Shown: positions 24,238 to 35,124, numbered from the stretch's first letter. The stretch: DNA of 64,000 nucleotides from Nannobrachium achirus (GCA_963921795.1 OY997650.1:22580963-22644962), one strand, 5' to 3'. Translations and numbers: made by a program. The notes: generated by a model from the sequence alone, not told the origin.

Positions 24238-24981
24238 AGTCCCCCCAGGAATTCGCGGAGAAAAAGTCTTGATTCCGCGGAGAACAATCCTGATTCTGCG
24301 GAATTCTGCGGAGAACAATTCTTGATTCCGCGGACATTAAAAAACAACCTAAAATGACCAGTTATCAAGCTGAAGATTATATAGTTCTAATAATCAAGTA
24401 AAACCCTTCATGAAATAGCTACAATTAATTGTAATTAGTGGTTAGAATAATAAAATATTCGAATAATCATTTTTGAGAATAGAAATCTGATATTAAATCT
24501 ATTCTTTTTTTAATTGTTATTGTTTTTAATAATTACTTTCTGTTGCAAAGACTATATTGTCATCCAAACCATGCCCGCATTTTAGAGGATAGCCTACCTA
24601 CTACCTAGTATGGGTGTACTATTTATTTATTCTCTTCTGCATTAGCGTTGTTATTGCCAGGCATAGAGAGGAACTATAGTTCAGATCAGGACACAGTTTC
24701 TGTCAGGAATGTGGAGACAGTGGGACCATCCAGCGTCAGTGCAACAAGCAGAAGGGAAGCTAAGCTATTCCCCCAGGCTCTGTATGAGGTGGCCACTGGC
24801 CAGACCATGTACACATCGTTTTATAATTGTAGTAATGACTACTCCCGCCGCTCTGCCGCCACTCGCGACCGTTATTCCGCGGACGTCAGAAAAGTCCGCG
24901 AATGGCCGAGAAATCCGCGGGTGGTTGCGAATTCCGCGATAAATTCTGTGATCGCGGAATCGCGGATTCCTGGGGGGACTA
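24238..24981. mobile_element. MITE I nested in H2
   Basis: Starts AGTCCCCCCAGGAATTCGCG and ends GCGGATTCCTGGGGGGACT, a clear inverted pair. Subterminal 'gattccgcgga' repeats occur at both ends. H2 resumes with gcaggccttgatg directly after. The flanking attttg/atttta may be a worn duplication. The 116-residue frame inside matches nothing I recognise. Confidence 0.85.
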
Positions 24982-25035
24982 ATTTTAGCAGGCCTTGATG
25001 ACATTGTAATGACTGATTTTACACTTGGTTGTGTG

Positions 25036-25101
25036 CTGAAAATATGTGTGCTTGTTGCGACGCGTTGTGAGCTTGTAGATCTGCTATTTTCAGCACGCAA
25101 C
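25036..25101. repeat. Shared palindrome, copy in H2 (left arm lost)
   Basis: GTGCTGAAAATA with TATTTTCAGCAC and a complete right arm. The left arm is replaced by TGTGTGCTTG. Confidence 0.88.
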
Positions 25102-25502
25102 ACCTGAGAGCAACCAAACATTGAAATGACTCTCTTCTCCACCAGTCCCTCCCTAACGTTTTAGTCTAGTTTTTATTTTGTTGACGAAAATTGTCAATAT
25201 ATTTAGTCTTAGTCATCACAGCTTAGTTTTTATTTCGTTTTTATTTCATTTTTGTCAGTGAAAAAAACGCAGTCGACAATCATTTTTTGTCATAGTTTTA
25301 GTCGACAAAATCAACACTGCAACCAAGACTTTATTCGGCAAGCCAGCCTATATCTATGTTCTCGATTTTATATTTGAGTACCTCGACCACAATGGAAATA
25401 AGTCTGACTTTATTGTGTTTTTATCGTAGCAATTAAATAAATCAAATCAAATCAGTGGTTCAGTTGGATAGATGTACCACCACTCCACTTAACCACTTAG
25501 AC

Positions 25503-25765
25503 CAGGGGTGTCAAACATACGGCCCGTGGGCCGGAACCGGCCTGCGAGATGATTCAGTCCGGCCCAAGGCTTTGTAGAACATACATTTCTGAGCATTTAA
25601 AAAAAAAGGATGTCTCTGTCTTGGACCCTCTAGTCTTAGTGAAACGGACCTGGGTTACAACTGTACTCAGACCGCTTGTGCCTGTCTACACCAGATCATT
25701 CAAAACCAAATGCATCGTGTCGCAATGCGTTTTGAGCTTGTACCGGTAGATCGGATACTTTGGGG
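25503..25765 (+). mobile_element. hAT-like MITE Q, left part
   Basis: Starts CAGGGGTGTCAAACATACGG with the 'ggcccgtgggccgg' motif of a common vertebrate hAT MITE type. Interrupted by U at 25766. Right end not found. Confidence 0.7.
25709..25760. repeat. Shared palindrome, right half, in Q
   Basis: CGTGTCGCAATGCGTTTTGAG, then CTTGTACCGGTAGATCGGATAC. A CCGG insertion splits the arm. Confidence 0.75.
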
Positions 25766-26125
25766 CAGGGCCGGTTTGGTTCTTGGCATAAGCAATATAA
25801 GCAGTCGCTTAGGGCCACAACCAATAAGGGGGCCACATCACAGGAAGAAGATTTTTTTTTAAATATATTGTTATATTATGTCATGTATCCCCTATCCAAA
25901 AACTAGTGTTATTATTTTGATATGCTCTCCCCCTTCCTCCTTCCCCATAATACCCAACCTCAGTCAAGCCTGGCTGCCTTTACGTGATTCATGAGCAAGT
26001 CAATATGCCTCCAAAAGGAAATCTTCGATCTGGTGTTGCAGATTATTTTAGGTGGCCCCCCCCATTGACGGATGCGCGCTTCAGTGGGGGGCCACCTAAA
26101 ATAATGAGTCCATGAACCGGCACTG
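25766..26125 (+). mobile_element. hAT-like MITE U, nested in Q
   Basis: Starts CAGGGCCGGTTTGGTTC and ends GAACCGGCACTG. Perfect 8-bp duplication ctttgggg (25758-25765, 26126-26133). Contains a strong hairpin at 26042-26105. Confidence 0.94.
26042..26105. repeat. Hairpin inside U
   Basis: ATTATTTTAGGTGGCCCCCC is complementary to GGGGGGCCACCTAAAATAAT. Loop about 12-20 nt. Confidence 0.92.
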
Positions 26126-26133
26126 CTTTGGGG

Positions 26134-26814
26134 CGAATTGGGGCAAAATAGGCATGCTGTCAAGGACAGGTTGGCTACAGTATTATGGCAATCGATAAGT
26201 GCCTGTTTTGTGCTGGCACTGGGCTGAGGGACTGTATGTGGTGGGTGAAAATAATTTCTCATGATGTTCATTTTCGGATGCTTTTTGGTTTACTACATTT
26301 TCCTGTGGCATGTGTTTTAGGCTGTGTTCTATTTGACCACAGCCAATAGCAGTATACGTTCATACTCAGTTGTTGTGATTGTGAATACAACCATGATAGT
26401 TTTGAGTACAGTATGTTGTGTTATGGAGAATATTCTGATAACTCTAGGTCCTGTGCCAAATGCATTATATCAAATTGCATGGAGGTTATATTTGCCTTTG
26501 TCGAATGGAAATGGAAAGGCCTTTCCATAATTTCAATGTTGATTTTGAAAGGGTTTAATTTTTGTGTTACAGTATGAGATTTCGATTTTTGTTATTTGGT
26601 TCTCTTCGGTTGTTGATAAATGCTATACAAATCAACAATATTATTATAAGTGTGTTTTACTCAAAGTATAATTGATAAAATGATAAAATATTTGAATGTT
26701 TTATCATATATAATATTCAAAGTCACATGATGAACCACATGAACTCTAGCATACCTATTCTGGGGCAGTTGGACATTCAGCAAACTGATCACCTCACTCG
26801 CAGTGTGTCACAAT
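26134..26814. other. Mostly unrecognised; shared fragment and family G start
   Basis: 26377-26438 recurs inside MITE B1 (30706-30762). A family G-like start (ccacatgaactctagcat, ctattctgggg) lies at about 26735-26765. Confidence 0.6.
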
Positions 26815-27061
26815 ATAAGACACAGGGACGTGCTGGCCATTGGGAAAAGCGGGACAACTCCCGAACGGCCGGTTCATTACCGGCCTGGCCATTAGGAGAA
26901 AAATAAAAATAAAATGTCGGCCTTCGTTCCATTTTGGGGGCTGGGCGGCCAACAAAGTATATCGTCACTGTCGGGCAGAAACCTCGTATCTCCAAGTTTC
27001 AAATTTGTACATTTTTTCGCCCAAAGCCCTGCTTCACCATACAAGGCTGTCGCACAACAGT

Positions 27062-27140
27062 AGTGAAAACAGCAGATCTACAAGCACACAACGCCTCGCG
27101 ATGTGAGGCGTTGTGTGCTTGTAGATCGTCTGTTTTCACT
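27062..27140. repeat. Shared palindrome, copy in K1
   Basis: K variant: collar AGTGAAAACAGC / TGTTTTCACT, arms CAAGCACACAACGCC / GGCGTTGTGTGCTTG, apex TCGCGATGTGA. Confidence 0.95.
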
Positions 27141-27294
27141 ATAGTTTAAATCATTTTTAAAATGATAAATACAGAACAAACGGTTTTGGACATACAAGGT
27201 TTCCACCCGACAATGACGAAATATAACTCATGTAATTGGCCCACTGGCTTGTCACTTGTCATGATCTGAAATGGCAAATCTTTGAGTAGCAGCA

Positions 27295-27326
27295 GCGCTA
27301 TAGAGAGAGATCTCTCTCTATAGCGC
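27295..27326. repeat. Perfect 32-bp palindrome in K1
   Basis: GCGCTATAGAGAGAGA followed directly by its complement, with no loop. Conserved in K2 at about 28521-28548. Confidence 0.96.
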
Positions 27327-27581
27327 GCTATGAGGGCCTCTCCAACTCTTTTTCCCGGGCTGAATCAGGGGCCCAGCACGTCCCTGATAAGACATGTCTT
27401 CTGGTGAGCTTTGAATACGTTCTTACTAAGCTAGTTCAGTTCAAAGTAAAGTATTACAGAGCCACTTACTACACTGAGTATTACTTATTGTTACTTATTG
27501 TGATAATGCTCAGTGCCGTACTGATGTTATGATGCATGGCTTGGACGGTCAGACTGCTGTGTGTGCATGCACAATATCTTG

Positions 27582-27711
<130 letters not shown>

Positions 27712-27844
27712 CTCTTGTGCAGCGTGACAGACTGCAGAGTACCATTGTCTTTTCTGTCATACATACATACATACAGTACTGTACATACGCACACACATTT
27801 TTAGAAATGTTTTCAAATACACAAATACACACGCTTTCACTCCC

Positions 27845-27846
<2 letters not shown>

Positions 27847-27879
<33 letters not shown>

Positions 27880-27891
27880 TGCACACACACG

Positions 27892-27928
<37 letters not shown>

Positions 27929-27929
27929 C
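27847..27929. repeat. (CT)n-(AC)n compound tract
   Basis: Short CT run, then AC with GC interruptions. Confidence 0.93.
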
Positions 27930-28280
27930 TTGGGCACCCTTTGCACTCTCATCTGCATATCCCTTGCACTGCACTATAAATTCCAGCAGAAACAGGCACT
28001 TATACTTCCATAAATCTCCCCCTTGTCACCTTCAAATTACAGAGATTTATTCACACAGGAACACGTCTGAGCGCAGACACAGAACAGAGGCGAGACGCCA
28101 GAAAAAAGAAAGAAATCGTCGTCATTTTGTGATCCAACATGGAGCGGTGAAGGGTATAGATTAAGAGTGTGGTGGCTGAGCTGCGTGTAAGTGCGTGTGT
28201 AAGTGTGCATTGTGCAAAAATGTTTGTGTGTACTTGGCTGAGGTACAGTATTTGTGTACTGACCTCTGTTAAGTCCTATT

Positions 28281-28400
28281 TTTAGCCTCTTGAACCACAG
28301 CATGCCTAATCTGGGGGGGGACATTTGCCAAAAATAGCCGAACGAGCTTGTACATATTTTTGGCAAAGAGAGTTGGCGGTCCGAGTAACCTACAGCGGTA
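28281..28400 (+). mobile_element. Family G element with decayed palindrome
   Basis: Cctcttgaaccacagcatgcc and 'taatctggggggg', then TTTGCCAAAAATA paired with TATTTTTGGCAAA around a shrunken palindrome (28324-28367). Confidence 0.65.
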
Positions 28401-28420
28401 ATTTAAGTCCGGTTCTCTAA

Positions 28421-28451
28421 CGCCCGATGGCTCCAATGCAGCCATCGGGCG
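28421..28451. repeat. Short hairpin
   Basis: CGCCCGATGGCT and AGCCATCGGGCG, loop CCAATGC. It lies just left of K2 and could be mistaken for a rho-independent terminator, but this is a eukaryotic setting. Confidence 0.85.
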
Positions 28452-28458
28452 CAGGGAA

Positions 28459-28933
28459 CAGGGACGTGCTGGGCCCCTGATTCAGCCTGGGAAAAAGAGT
28501 TGGAGAGGCCCTCATTGCGTGCTATAGAGAGAGATCTCTCTCTATAGCGCTGCTGCGACTCAAAGATTTGCCATTTCAGATCATGACAAGTGACAAGCCA
28601 GTGGGCCAATTACATGAGTTATATTTCGTCGTTGTCGGGTGGATTTAAACTAGTGAAAACAGCCGATCTACAAGCACACAACGCCTCGCACCGCGAGGCG
28701 TTGTGTGCTTGTAGATATGCTGTTTTCACTACTTTTGTGCGACTGCCTTGTATGATGAAGCAGGGCTTTGCTTTGCGAAAAAATCCACAAATTTGAAACT
28801 TGGAGATACGAGAATGGAACAAAGGCCGACATTTTATTTTTATTTTTTTCTAAATGGCCGGCCTGGACCGGCCGGGAATGAACCGGCCGTTCGGGAGTTG
28901 TCCCGCTTTTCCCAATGGCCCAGCACGTCCCTG
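28459..28933 (-). mobile_element. hAT-like MITE, family K, copy 2
   Basis: Starts CAGGGACGTGCTGGG and ends CCCAGCACGTCCCTG. Flanks gcagggaa and gcatgtaa (two mismatches). Inverted relative to K1, 1.1 kb away. Confidence 0.92.
28652..28730. repeat. Shared palindrome, copy in K2
   Basis: AGTGAAAACAGCCGATC / GATATGCTGTTTTCACT, arms CAAGCACACAACGCC / GGCGTTGTGTGCTTG, apex TCGCACCGCGA. Confidence 0.95.
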
Positions 28934-29330
28934 GCATGTAATGTTCCCTTTTTAATCAATGAAGGTTGCTCTATTGCCGACGTTCGGTGCGCCGGCCCTG
29001 CGACGCCGTCCAACCTCAAAATTCACCCGGTTCATGATCAGTTCTTGACGCCGCCCGACACCGGCCGACACAACACAACGCTCCTAGTGGCGCCCTGGTG
29101 TAAGACTATAGGGTTTTAAGTTATAAAAAAAGAGCGAACAAGAGGGAAATAAAGAGGGTTTCACCTGCCTAAAATATGGACATCAGGGTTAATGTGGTTA
29201 TAATAACACAAAGCATGGATATGCATGTACACACACAGCAGTATAGTATCTATGGCAAGGGTGGGCAACTTTGATGATGGAGAGGGCCACTACATTTTCA
29301 CACTCACTCCAGAGGGCCACAATGCATATT

Positions 29331-29600
29331 GGGCGGCCATAGCTGAATGGTTAGGGAGCCTGCCTGGGGAACCAGTTCCCCTGGTTGTCCCAGGTTCGAT
29401 TCCCGGCCAGGATAGCAATGTCGATGTGTGTCCCTGAGCAAGACTCTTAACCCCTAATTGCTCCCCCCCTCGCGCTCCTTGTGGGCTGCACTGGGTTCAG
29501 CTGGGTTAAGCTGAAAAAAAGCAGCTGGGTTGGGCTGCGATACCCGAATTTCCCTCGCGGGAGGAGTAGGTAACTATCATATCATTATCATATCATTATC
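29331..29600 (+). mobile_element. tRNA-derived SINE
   Basis: The head resembles a tRNA: A box TAGCTGAATGGTTAG at about 29340 and a perfect B box GGTTCGATTCC at 29393-29403, the internal RNA polymerase III promoter. The body has 'gagcaagactcttaacccc' and 'aattgctcc', conserved in many fish SINEs, and the tail is an ATCATATC-type repeat. It is not a functional tRNA, because acceptor-stem pairing is poor and the body continues. Confidence 0.85.
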
Positions 29601-29617
29601 ATTATCATATACATAGC

Positions 29618-29690
29618 AAAAATAGCCGATCTACAAGCTCAAAACGCGTCGCAGTGCGACACGTTTTGAGCTTGTAGATCTGCTATTTTT
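29618..29690. repeat. Shared palindrome, copy in T
   Basis: AAAAATAGCCGATCTAC with GTAGATCTGCTATTTTT, arms CAAGCTCAAAACGCG / ACGTTTTGAGCTTG (T-specific AAAAC/GTTTT change on both sides). Confidence 0.94.
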
Positions 29691-30130
29691 TCAATTTTTT
29701 AATTGGAATCCTGAAAGTAACTTTTTTTTTCTTCTTTTGTTTTAAAATGTCAAATGCATTTATATGTTCTTATGTTAACTTTATGAACTTAAATACAAAT
29801 ATACATTGGACATAAAAAATACAATAACATTTTAATACTAGTCATTTAGCTACTAATATAGACTGAAGTAATTAAAGCAGGTCATTTTTCCATGTTTGGA
29901 ATTGTAACAGCTGAAATCAATAATATATCAGTACTCCAATATCAACCTGTGGGCCGCATTAAGTGAAGGTGGGGGCTGCATGTGGCCCCCGGGCCGCCAG
30001 TTGCCCATGTATGATCTACGGTATGCGTGTATCACTGTATCTACGCTCGTAGTTGAGGCTGGGACTCACTCCATCTCTTTTTCACACCTGCACTAATACA
30101 GTACATCTCTGCCCCTCCATCGCTCTCCCC

Positions 30131-30280
30131 CCCTCTCTCTCTCTCTCTCTCTCTCCCTGTCTCTCTCTCTCTCTCCCCCGCTCCTTTCTCAAGTATGTCT
30201 GTCCTGTCAGAGGTAAATGGGGGACCTTTGAAGTCGTGGTTAGCATGCTCGCTGTTCACTTTTCCTTTGTCTGTGCCCCC

Positions 30281-30333
<53 letters not shown>

Positions 30334-30431
30334 CCTCTATAGAAGCCTGTGATTCATGTACTGTTCGTGAAGACCAGCCATTAATTTCATGTACTACAGC
30401 TTTTATCTCCGTCCCAGAGCCTGATATCCCC

Positions 30432-30467
<36 letters not shown>

Positions 30468-30468
30468 A
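30131..30468. repeat. (CT)n cluster
   Basis: CT runs at 30131-30175, 30284-30330 and 30443-30468, and a C run at 30429-30442. Confidence 0.94.
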
Positions 30469-30651
30469 CTTCACTTTCTTTCTCTCTCCATTCTGTCTCG
30501 GTCTTATTCTTATCCCCTCCCTACTTGGTTCCGGCTTTCGGCCTTATCTCCCCAACCTCCCCTCTCTCTCTCTTTCCCTCTCGCTGGCAGTGACTGTGAG
30601 TTCTGTGGCTCTGCATGTATTCAATCAGCCCTCTGTGAGCATTATCTAAAC

Positions 30652-30879
30652 CAGTGGTTCTCAACCTGTGGGTCCGGACCCCCAGGGGGGTCCCCACGTT
30701 ATTTGTGATTACAACCATGATAGTTTGAGTACAGTATGTTGTGTTATGGAGAATATTCTGGGTACAAAATGTAATGCCTCAACTCTTAGTGCTTGTCAGG
30801 GTGGCTGATGGGTGGTGGGGGCGAAAGTTAAAATATGATTATTTTGGGGGTCGTGGCCTGAAAAGGTTGAGAACCACTG
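30652..30879 (+). mobile_element. hAT-like MITE, family B, copy 1 (chimeric)
   Basis: Starts CAGTGGTTCTCAACCTG and ends GGTTGAGAACCACTG. Flanks atctaaac and atctgaac (one mismatch). The normal centre and palindrome are replaced by a segment also found at 26377-26438. Confidence 0.93.
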
Positions 30880-31156
30880 ATCTGAACCAGGATCCCAACT
30901 TGTCTATGGAAATATGGTATCCACACACACACACGCACGCACGCTCACACACTGTGAGGAGTGGAGGTTGCGGTGGGGTGGAACATTTAGGCCCGGGGGC
31001 CCTGGTCACCCCGGGCCATGGTAAAAGGTCGCCACTGTGTGCAACAGCTGGTGGGTGCTGTCACCCAGGACGTGGTACTGGGAGTGGGAGTGTGGGGAGT
31101 GGGTGGAGTGGGACGTGAATCAGCATTCTGATCCTTGCGGCCTGATTTTTCCGTCA

Positions 31157-31190
31157 GTCTCTCTCTCTCTCTCTCTCTCTCCCTCTCTCT
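31157..31190. repeat. (TC)n microsatellite
   Basis: TC run. Confidence 0.92.
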
Positions 31191-31202
31191 GATCCTCTAC
31201 AT

Positions 31203-31651
31203 TAGTGGTTCTCAACCTGTGGGTCGGGACCCACAGGGGGGGTCCCCAAATTATTTTGGAGGGTCCCCAGATGATTAACTTAATGTGCAACATTGTTTTC
31301 CTCACTCAACAGTAAACAAACCAACATAAAGTTTAAGTGTATGGAGGGTATCTGCACATTTCTAAAGTGATAACTTCTAAAGTGAAGGACTTTTTAATAC
31401 CTCTAAAATGACAAATTAAACATTGGCCAAATTGTCAAATATAATATATTTGACAGGCAGAAATTGTGAAAATAGCCGATCTACATGCTCACAACGCGAG
31501 GCGTTGTGAGCATGTAGATCTGCTGTTTTCACAATAGAACCGTGTTATACAAAATGTTAAGCCTCATATTCTAGTGCTTGTAGGATAGGGGGTCCCCAGT
31601 TAAAATATGATTATTTTGGGGGTTGCGGCCTGAACAGGTTGAGAACCACTG
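31203..31651 (+). mobile_element. hAT-like MITE, family B, copy 2
   Basis: Starts TAGTGGTTCTCAACCTG and ends GGTTGAGAACCACTG. Perfect 8-bp duplication ctctacat (31195-31202, 31652-31659). The best full-length B copy here. Confidence 0.96.
31463..31535. repeat. Shared palindrome, copy in B2
   Basis: B variant: collar ATTGTGAAAATAGC / GTTTTCACAAT, arms CATGCTCACAACGC / GCGTTGTGAGCATG. Confidence 0.95.
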
Positions 31652-32061
31652 CTCTACATCTCTCACGGCACACTTCAAATGTTGTCTGTCTGTCTGTCTT
31701 CATGAAGGTTCTCGCCCTCTTTATACCCCTCTTTCTTTCTCTGTGCCTCGCGTTCTCTCGTTCTCTGCACTCCCCGCCTCTCTTTGTTCTTCTTTTTGAA
31801 CATTTTTGAATGCCCAAAAAATATGGACGCCAGGTTGACAGTGATTAGAAGAAACACCATCACTACCACACACCCTATTTGGATGGATTTCCAAAAGGGC
31901 ACGAATGGCAACACCCTGTAAAATCTTGACTGTTCATTAGACTCTGAGAGTGTACGCTGCAGTACGCATGTAATCAAACGTAACCTTATAAGCACCCATT
32001 TACGTTGGGATGAGAGACTGTAGATGAGTTAGGGTGATTATGTTTTGTACGCTGTGTAGAG

Positions 32062-32495
32062 CAGGGGCGTCGCACCAAATTCTGGGCCCTGGGTACAAGG
32101 ATTCACTGCATTATTTTGTGCTTTAAATATTGAATGATAGCAGATGGTGCCGCGCTGCGAGCTTGTAGATCTGCTCTTTTTGAAAAATCTTGAAAAAAGT
32201 TAGTTTGAAAGACCTATGTGTCTATGTCAGTGGTGATCAAACTTTTTCATGTGAAGAACCCCTAAATTTATATGTATTTGGCTATGGACCCCCATCCCAA
32301 AATATTTAGTTACAGGGACCCCCTAGAAGCAACATTTTTGTTACAAATGTTCGCTTGAAAAATACATATATTCAAAGATTTGCACACATTTTCACAACTT
32401 TTCAAAAATAGCTAAAGTACAAAAATAATTAAGGCCCCCTCCACCTTGGGCCCTAGTAACTCAGTCCCACTTTTCCCCCCCTTGTGACGCCCCTG
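32062..32495 (+). mobile_element. hAT-like MITE, family D, copy 2
   Basis: Starts CAGGGGCGTCGCACC and ends TTGTGACGCCCCTG. Flanks gtgtagag and gtgcagag (one mismatch). The first palindrome is shortened (32133-32183). The second is absent, leaving CAAAAATAGCTAAAG at 32403. Confidence 0.94.
32133..32183. repeat. Shared palindrome, shortened, in D2
   Basis: GATAGCAGATGGTGCCGCGC then GAGCTTGTAGATCTGCTC. Left arm mostly deleted. Confidence 0.85.
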
Positions 32496-32503
32496 GTGCA
32501 GAG

Positions 32504-33621
32504 TGTGCTGTGAGGGGACAAGGATCTAGTGTAGAACTCTCCGGCGGTGCTGTATGGACACTAACGATCACTAATTGGTCTATTAAGGTCATGACACATG
32601 GGTAATATTGTCAGGGTTTTCATCTGACGAAGATAGACAATTTTCCCAATTATGATGATAAGTATCTGTCTGTTAAAGGAATATATAAGGATTTCGTGTC
32701 CAGCAGGTGAACAGTGTATCCATTTTAGGAAATATAATCATTGCCTGACGGTCATATTTCACGTGTCTGAAATATAGACCATCAAGTTCGTAAACGTCAT
32801 CTCGTCAGCGGAGCACTTACCCATTATGAAGGACTTCCCCATTAAATCACTGGTTTTGCGTTTTAAAATGGCCAGAATTATGACCTGGTCTACCATATAG
32901 TGCACGGCAGGAACCTAGAGTTCCTTAGCTTTCTAATGACACCAGGGTTATTTTTGTACTCCCAATTATTATGTGAATTATGTCACATCACATATTCACA
33001 GACGACCAACTTTAAATTGTTATACATTTCAGCTATCCATCATTTTTGTAAGAGCAGGTGCCTTCCCAACTCCCATCTGCTTTGGAACAATTGCGGGTTT
33101 GGGAACTAAAGTGGTGGCTCGTTCAAATATTATATGAGCACCTACCTGTATTTATGTGGCCACATGCCAACCATAGAGATTTCTTTTGTCATTGTCATTT
33201 AAATGACATCACTCCCACTTATGACCACATATCCTGTCAACCTTGTCTCATGAAGTTGGCCATCAGAATTTCTTTAATTGGCCCAGGAAGTTTGAACCGC
33301 AATTTCACTTTTCTCACAGATAGTCATATGAAAATTACAAAAGTGCAATGAGATAAAACTTATGTTTGAATAATGTTTGAAGCATATAATTAATATTAAA
33401 TAATAATATTAAAAATCTACATTTGGGAATGGGGTGTATCCTTATGTCTTCTGTTTCGTATTTTCTATTCCCACAAATCCAACGTTTCAATGTCATGTCA
33501 CTGGCCACAGCCCCCGTCCCAGGAAGGATTTGCACTTCCTGCACGTCCTGTCTCCCCGCTTTCCTACGTTGTGTCTCAATAAAGAGAAAAATGCTAACAG
33601 CAATGGACAGTCCACTGTGCT
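32504..33621. other. No gene seen
   Basis: Apparently single-copy, AT-rich. Nothing recognised. Confidence 0.4.
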
Positions 33622-33629
33622 TTCACAAA

Positions 33630-34086
33630 CAGGGGCGTCACAAGAGAGGTGGGAGTGGGACTGAGTTACCAGGGCCCAAGGTGGAGGGGCCTTAATTATT
33701 TTATAGCTATTTAGCTATTGAAAAATAGCAGATATACAAGCTCACGATCTGCTATTTTTGAAAAGTCATGAAAATGTGTGCAAATCTTTGAATATATGTA
33801 TTTTTTAGGTGAACATTTGTAACTAAAATGTTGCTTCTGGGGGGTCCCTGGAACTAAATATTTTGAGATGGGGGTCCATGGCCAAATACATATCATTTTG
33901 GGGGTCCTTCACATGAAAAAGTTTGAGCACCACTACTGACAGAAACTTAGGTTTTTCAAAAAACCTTAGAAGGACTTGAAATATTCGTTCGTGATTTTTT
34001 TTTAAATAGCTATTTTTCACTAGTTAAAGCACAAAACGTGAGTGAATCCTTGTACCCAGGGCCCAGAATTTGGTGCGACACCCCTG
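33630..34086 (-). mobile_element. hAT-like MITE, family D, copy 3
   Basis: Starts CAGGGGCGTCACAA and ends TTGGTGCGACACCCCTG. Perfect 8-bp duplication ttcacaaa (33622-33629, 34087-34094). One shortened palindrome at 33718-33761. The other survives only as AAATAGCTATTTTTCAC near 34003. Confidence 0.96.
33718..33761. repeat. Shared palindrome, short form in D3
   Basis: TTGAAAAATAGCAGATATAC, AAGCTCAC, then GATCTGCTATTTTTGAAAA. The right inner arm is missing. Confidence 0.88.
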
Positions 34087-34094
34087 TTCACAAA

Positions 34095-35060
34095 CACAAG
34101 AAAAAGCATGTCTGTGTCGCGATTAATCATTCCTCATTAGCGGAAACATCCCAGCAGGTATAGGAGAACAGAGCGGGCCGGAGGGGAGAGACGCCGGCAT
34201 GCTAGCTGGGGCCGCTGCCAAAATCCTCAGCTTCCCTAACTCGTTTACCCTGTTCATTTTTCAGCTTTCTTCTATAATTTTCTCTCACTTGCTCGTTTCC
34301 TCTACAGCAATTCAATTAATCTTTCCCTTGTAACCCTCTTTTTTGGGGGGTTTCTATTCAACTTTCTTGTACTTGCACATTCATTATTGCTTATCTTGAC
34401 ATGGACAACGCTGTGGGCCGAAATGGCAAGAAGACATCATAAGAGAACATAATAGGATATAAAACTTTTACTTTCCATAATTATGTGAATTCCAGACTTC
34501 AAGTAATAAAAATTAATTAAGAAATAGCCTCTTCTTTATTCTTTTATTTAAATGAGTTTGTATGTATTTATTCCAGTCCAGTTCTCTTCATTGTGGTTGT
34601 GTTGCAATTGATAGTCTAGGAATGAGAGTCACACACATCATGAAACATATACATACCTGTTATTGTAGTAGGATCATCCTGGCACTTAATCTTTTAGCTT
34701 TAATGTAATTTAATTATAATAAAACGTAACAGCTAGTAAAACATTGATATATTATCTAACAACGCATAATGATTATTAAGTACTTTTATTTTAGATTTTA
34801 TCTGAATTTCTTTTAGCCCTAGCTGCTCATCTTCCAACAAGTCCTCGGTTTAAAACAAAATATTAAAAAAGCTTATACAAGACAGTACCGGTATATGCAT
34901 AACCGTAATATCATGTTTAAAAGCAGCTCAGTTTTTTTCCTTAGAACATCCGTTCTTCTCAGACATCTTTCTACATGATCTCTGCTACTGTACGTACTGC
35001 ATCTTTTCCACTTTCAGCATGTCTGTTCACAGATTGAATATCTACACACGCTACGCCACA
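34095..35060. other. No gene seen
   Basis: AT-rich, apparently single-copy. Nothing recognised. Confidence 0.4.
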
Positions 35061-35068
35061 GGGGGTCA

Positions 35069-35080
35069 GTGTGTGTGTGT

Positions 35081-35124
<44 letters not shown>

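Larger units (their letters stand above)
24040..25319 (+). mobile_element. hAT-like MITE, family H, copy 2, with insertion I
   Basis: Starts CAGTGTTGTTTTTGACAGC and ends AAATCAACACTG. Flanks caaccaaa and caaccaag (one mismatch). Split by element I at about 24239-24981. Confidence 0.92.
26823..27386 (+). mobile_element. hAT-like MITE, family K, copy 1
   Basis: Starts CAGGGACGTGCTGGCC and ends GCCCAGCACGTCCCTG. Perfect 8-bp duplication ataagaca (26815-26822, 27387-27394). It holds an inner inverted pair (tatcgtcactgtcgggc near 26957 and cacccgacaatgacg near 27206) enclosing the shared palindrome, and a second perfect 32-bp palindrome near its right end. Confidence 0.96.
29256..30013 (+). mobile_element. 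hAT-like MITE T with nested SINE
   Basis: Starts CAAGGGTGGGCAACT and ends AGTTGCCCATGTATG. Flanks atctatgg and atctacgg (one mismatch). Subterminal 'gagggccac' and 'gtgggccgc' motifs. A SINE interrupts it at about 29331 and the palindrome follows. Confidence 0.88.

Noticed and set aside
24648..24998. 116-residue frame inside MITE I
   Set aside because: Runs into the terminal inverted repeat of the element and matches no transposase I know.
28421..28451. Rho-independent terminator
   Set aside because: Strong hairpin but no T run after it, and the setting is eukaryotic.
29331..29410. Functional tRNA gene
   Set aside because: A and B boxes are good, but the acceptor stem pairs poorly and the sequence continues into a SINE body and tail.
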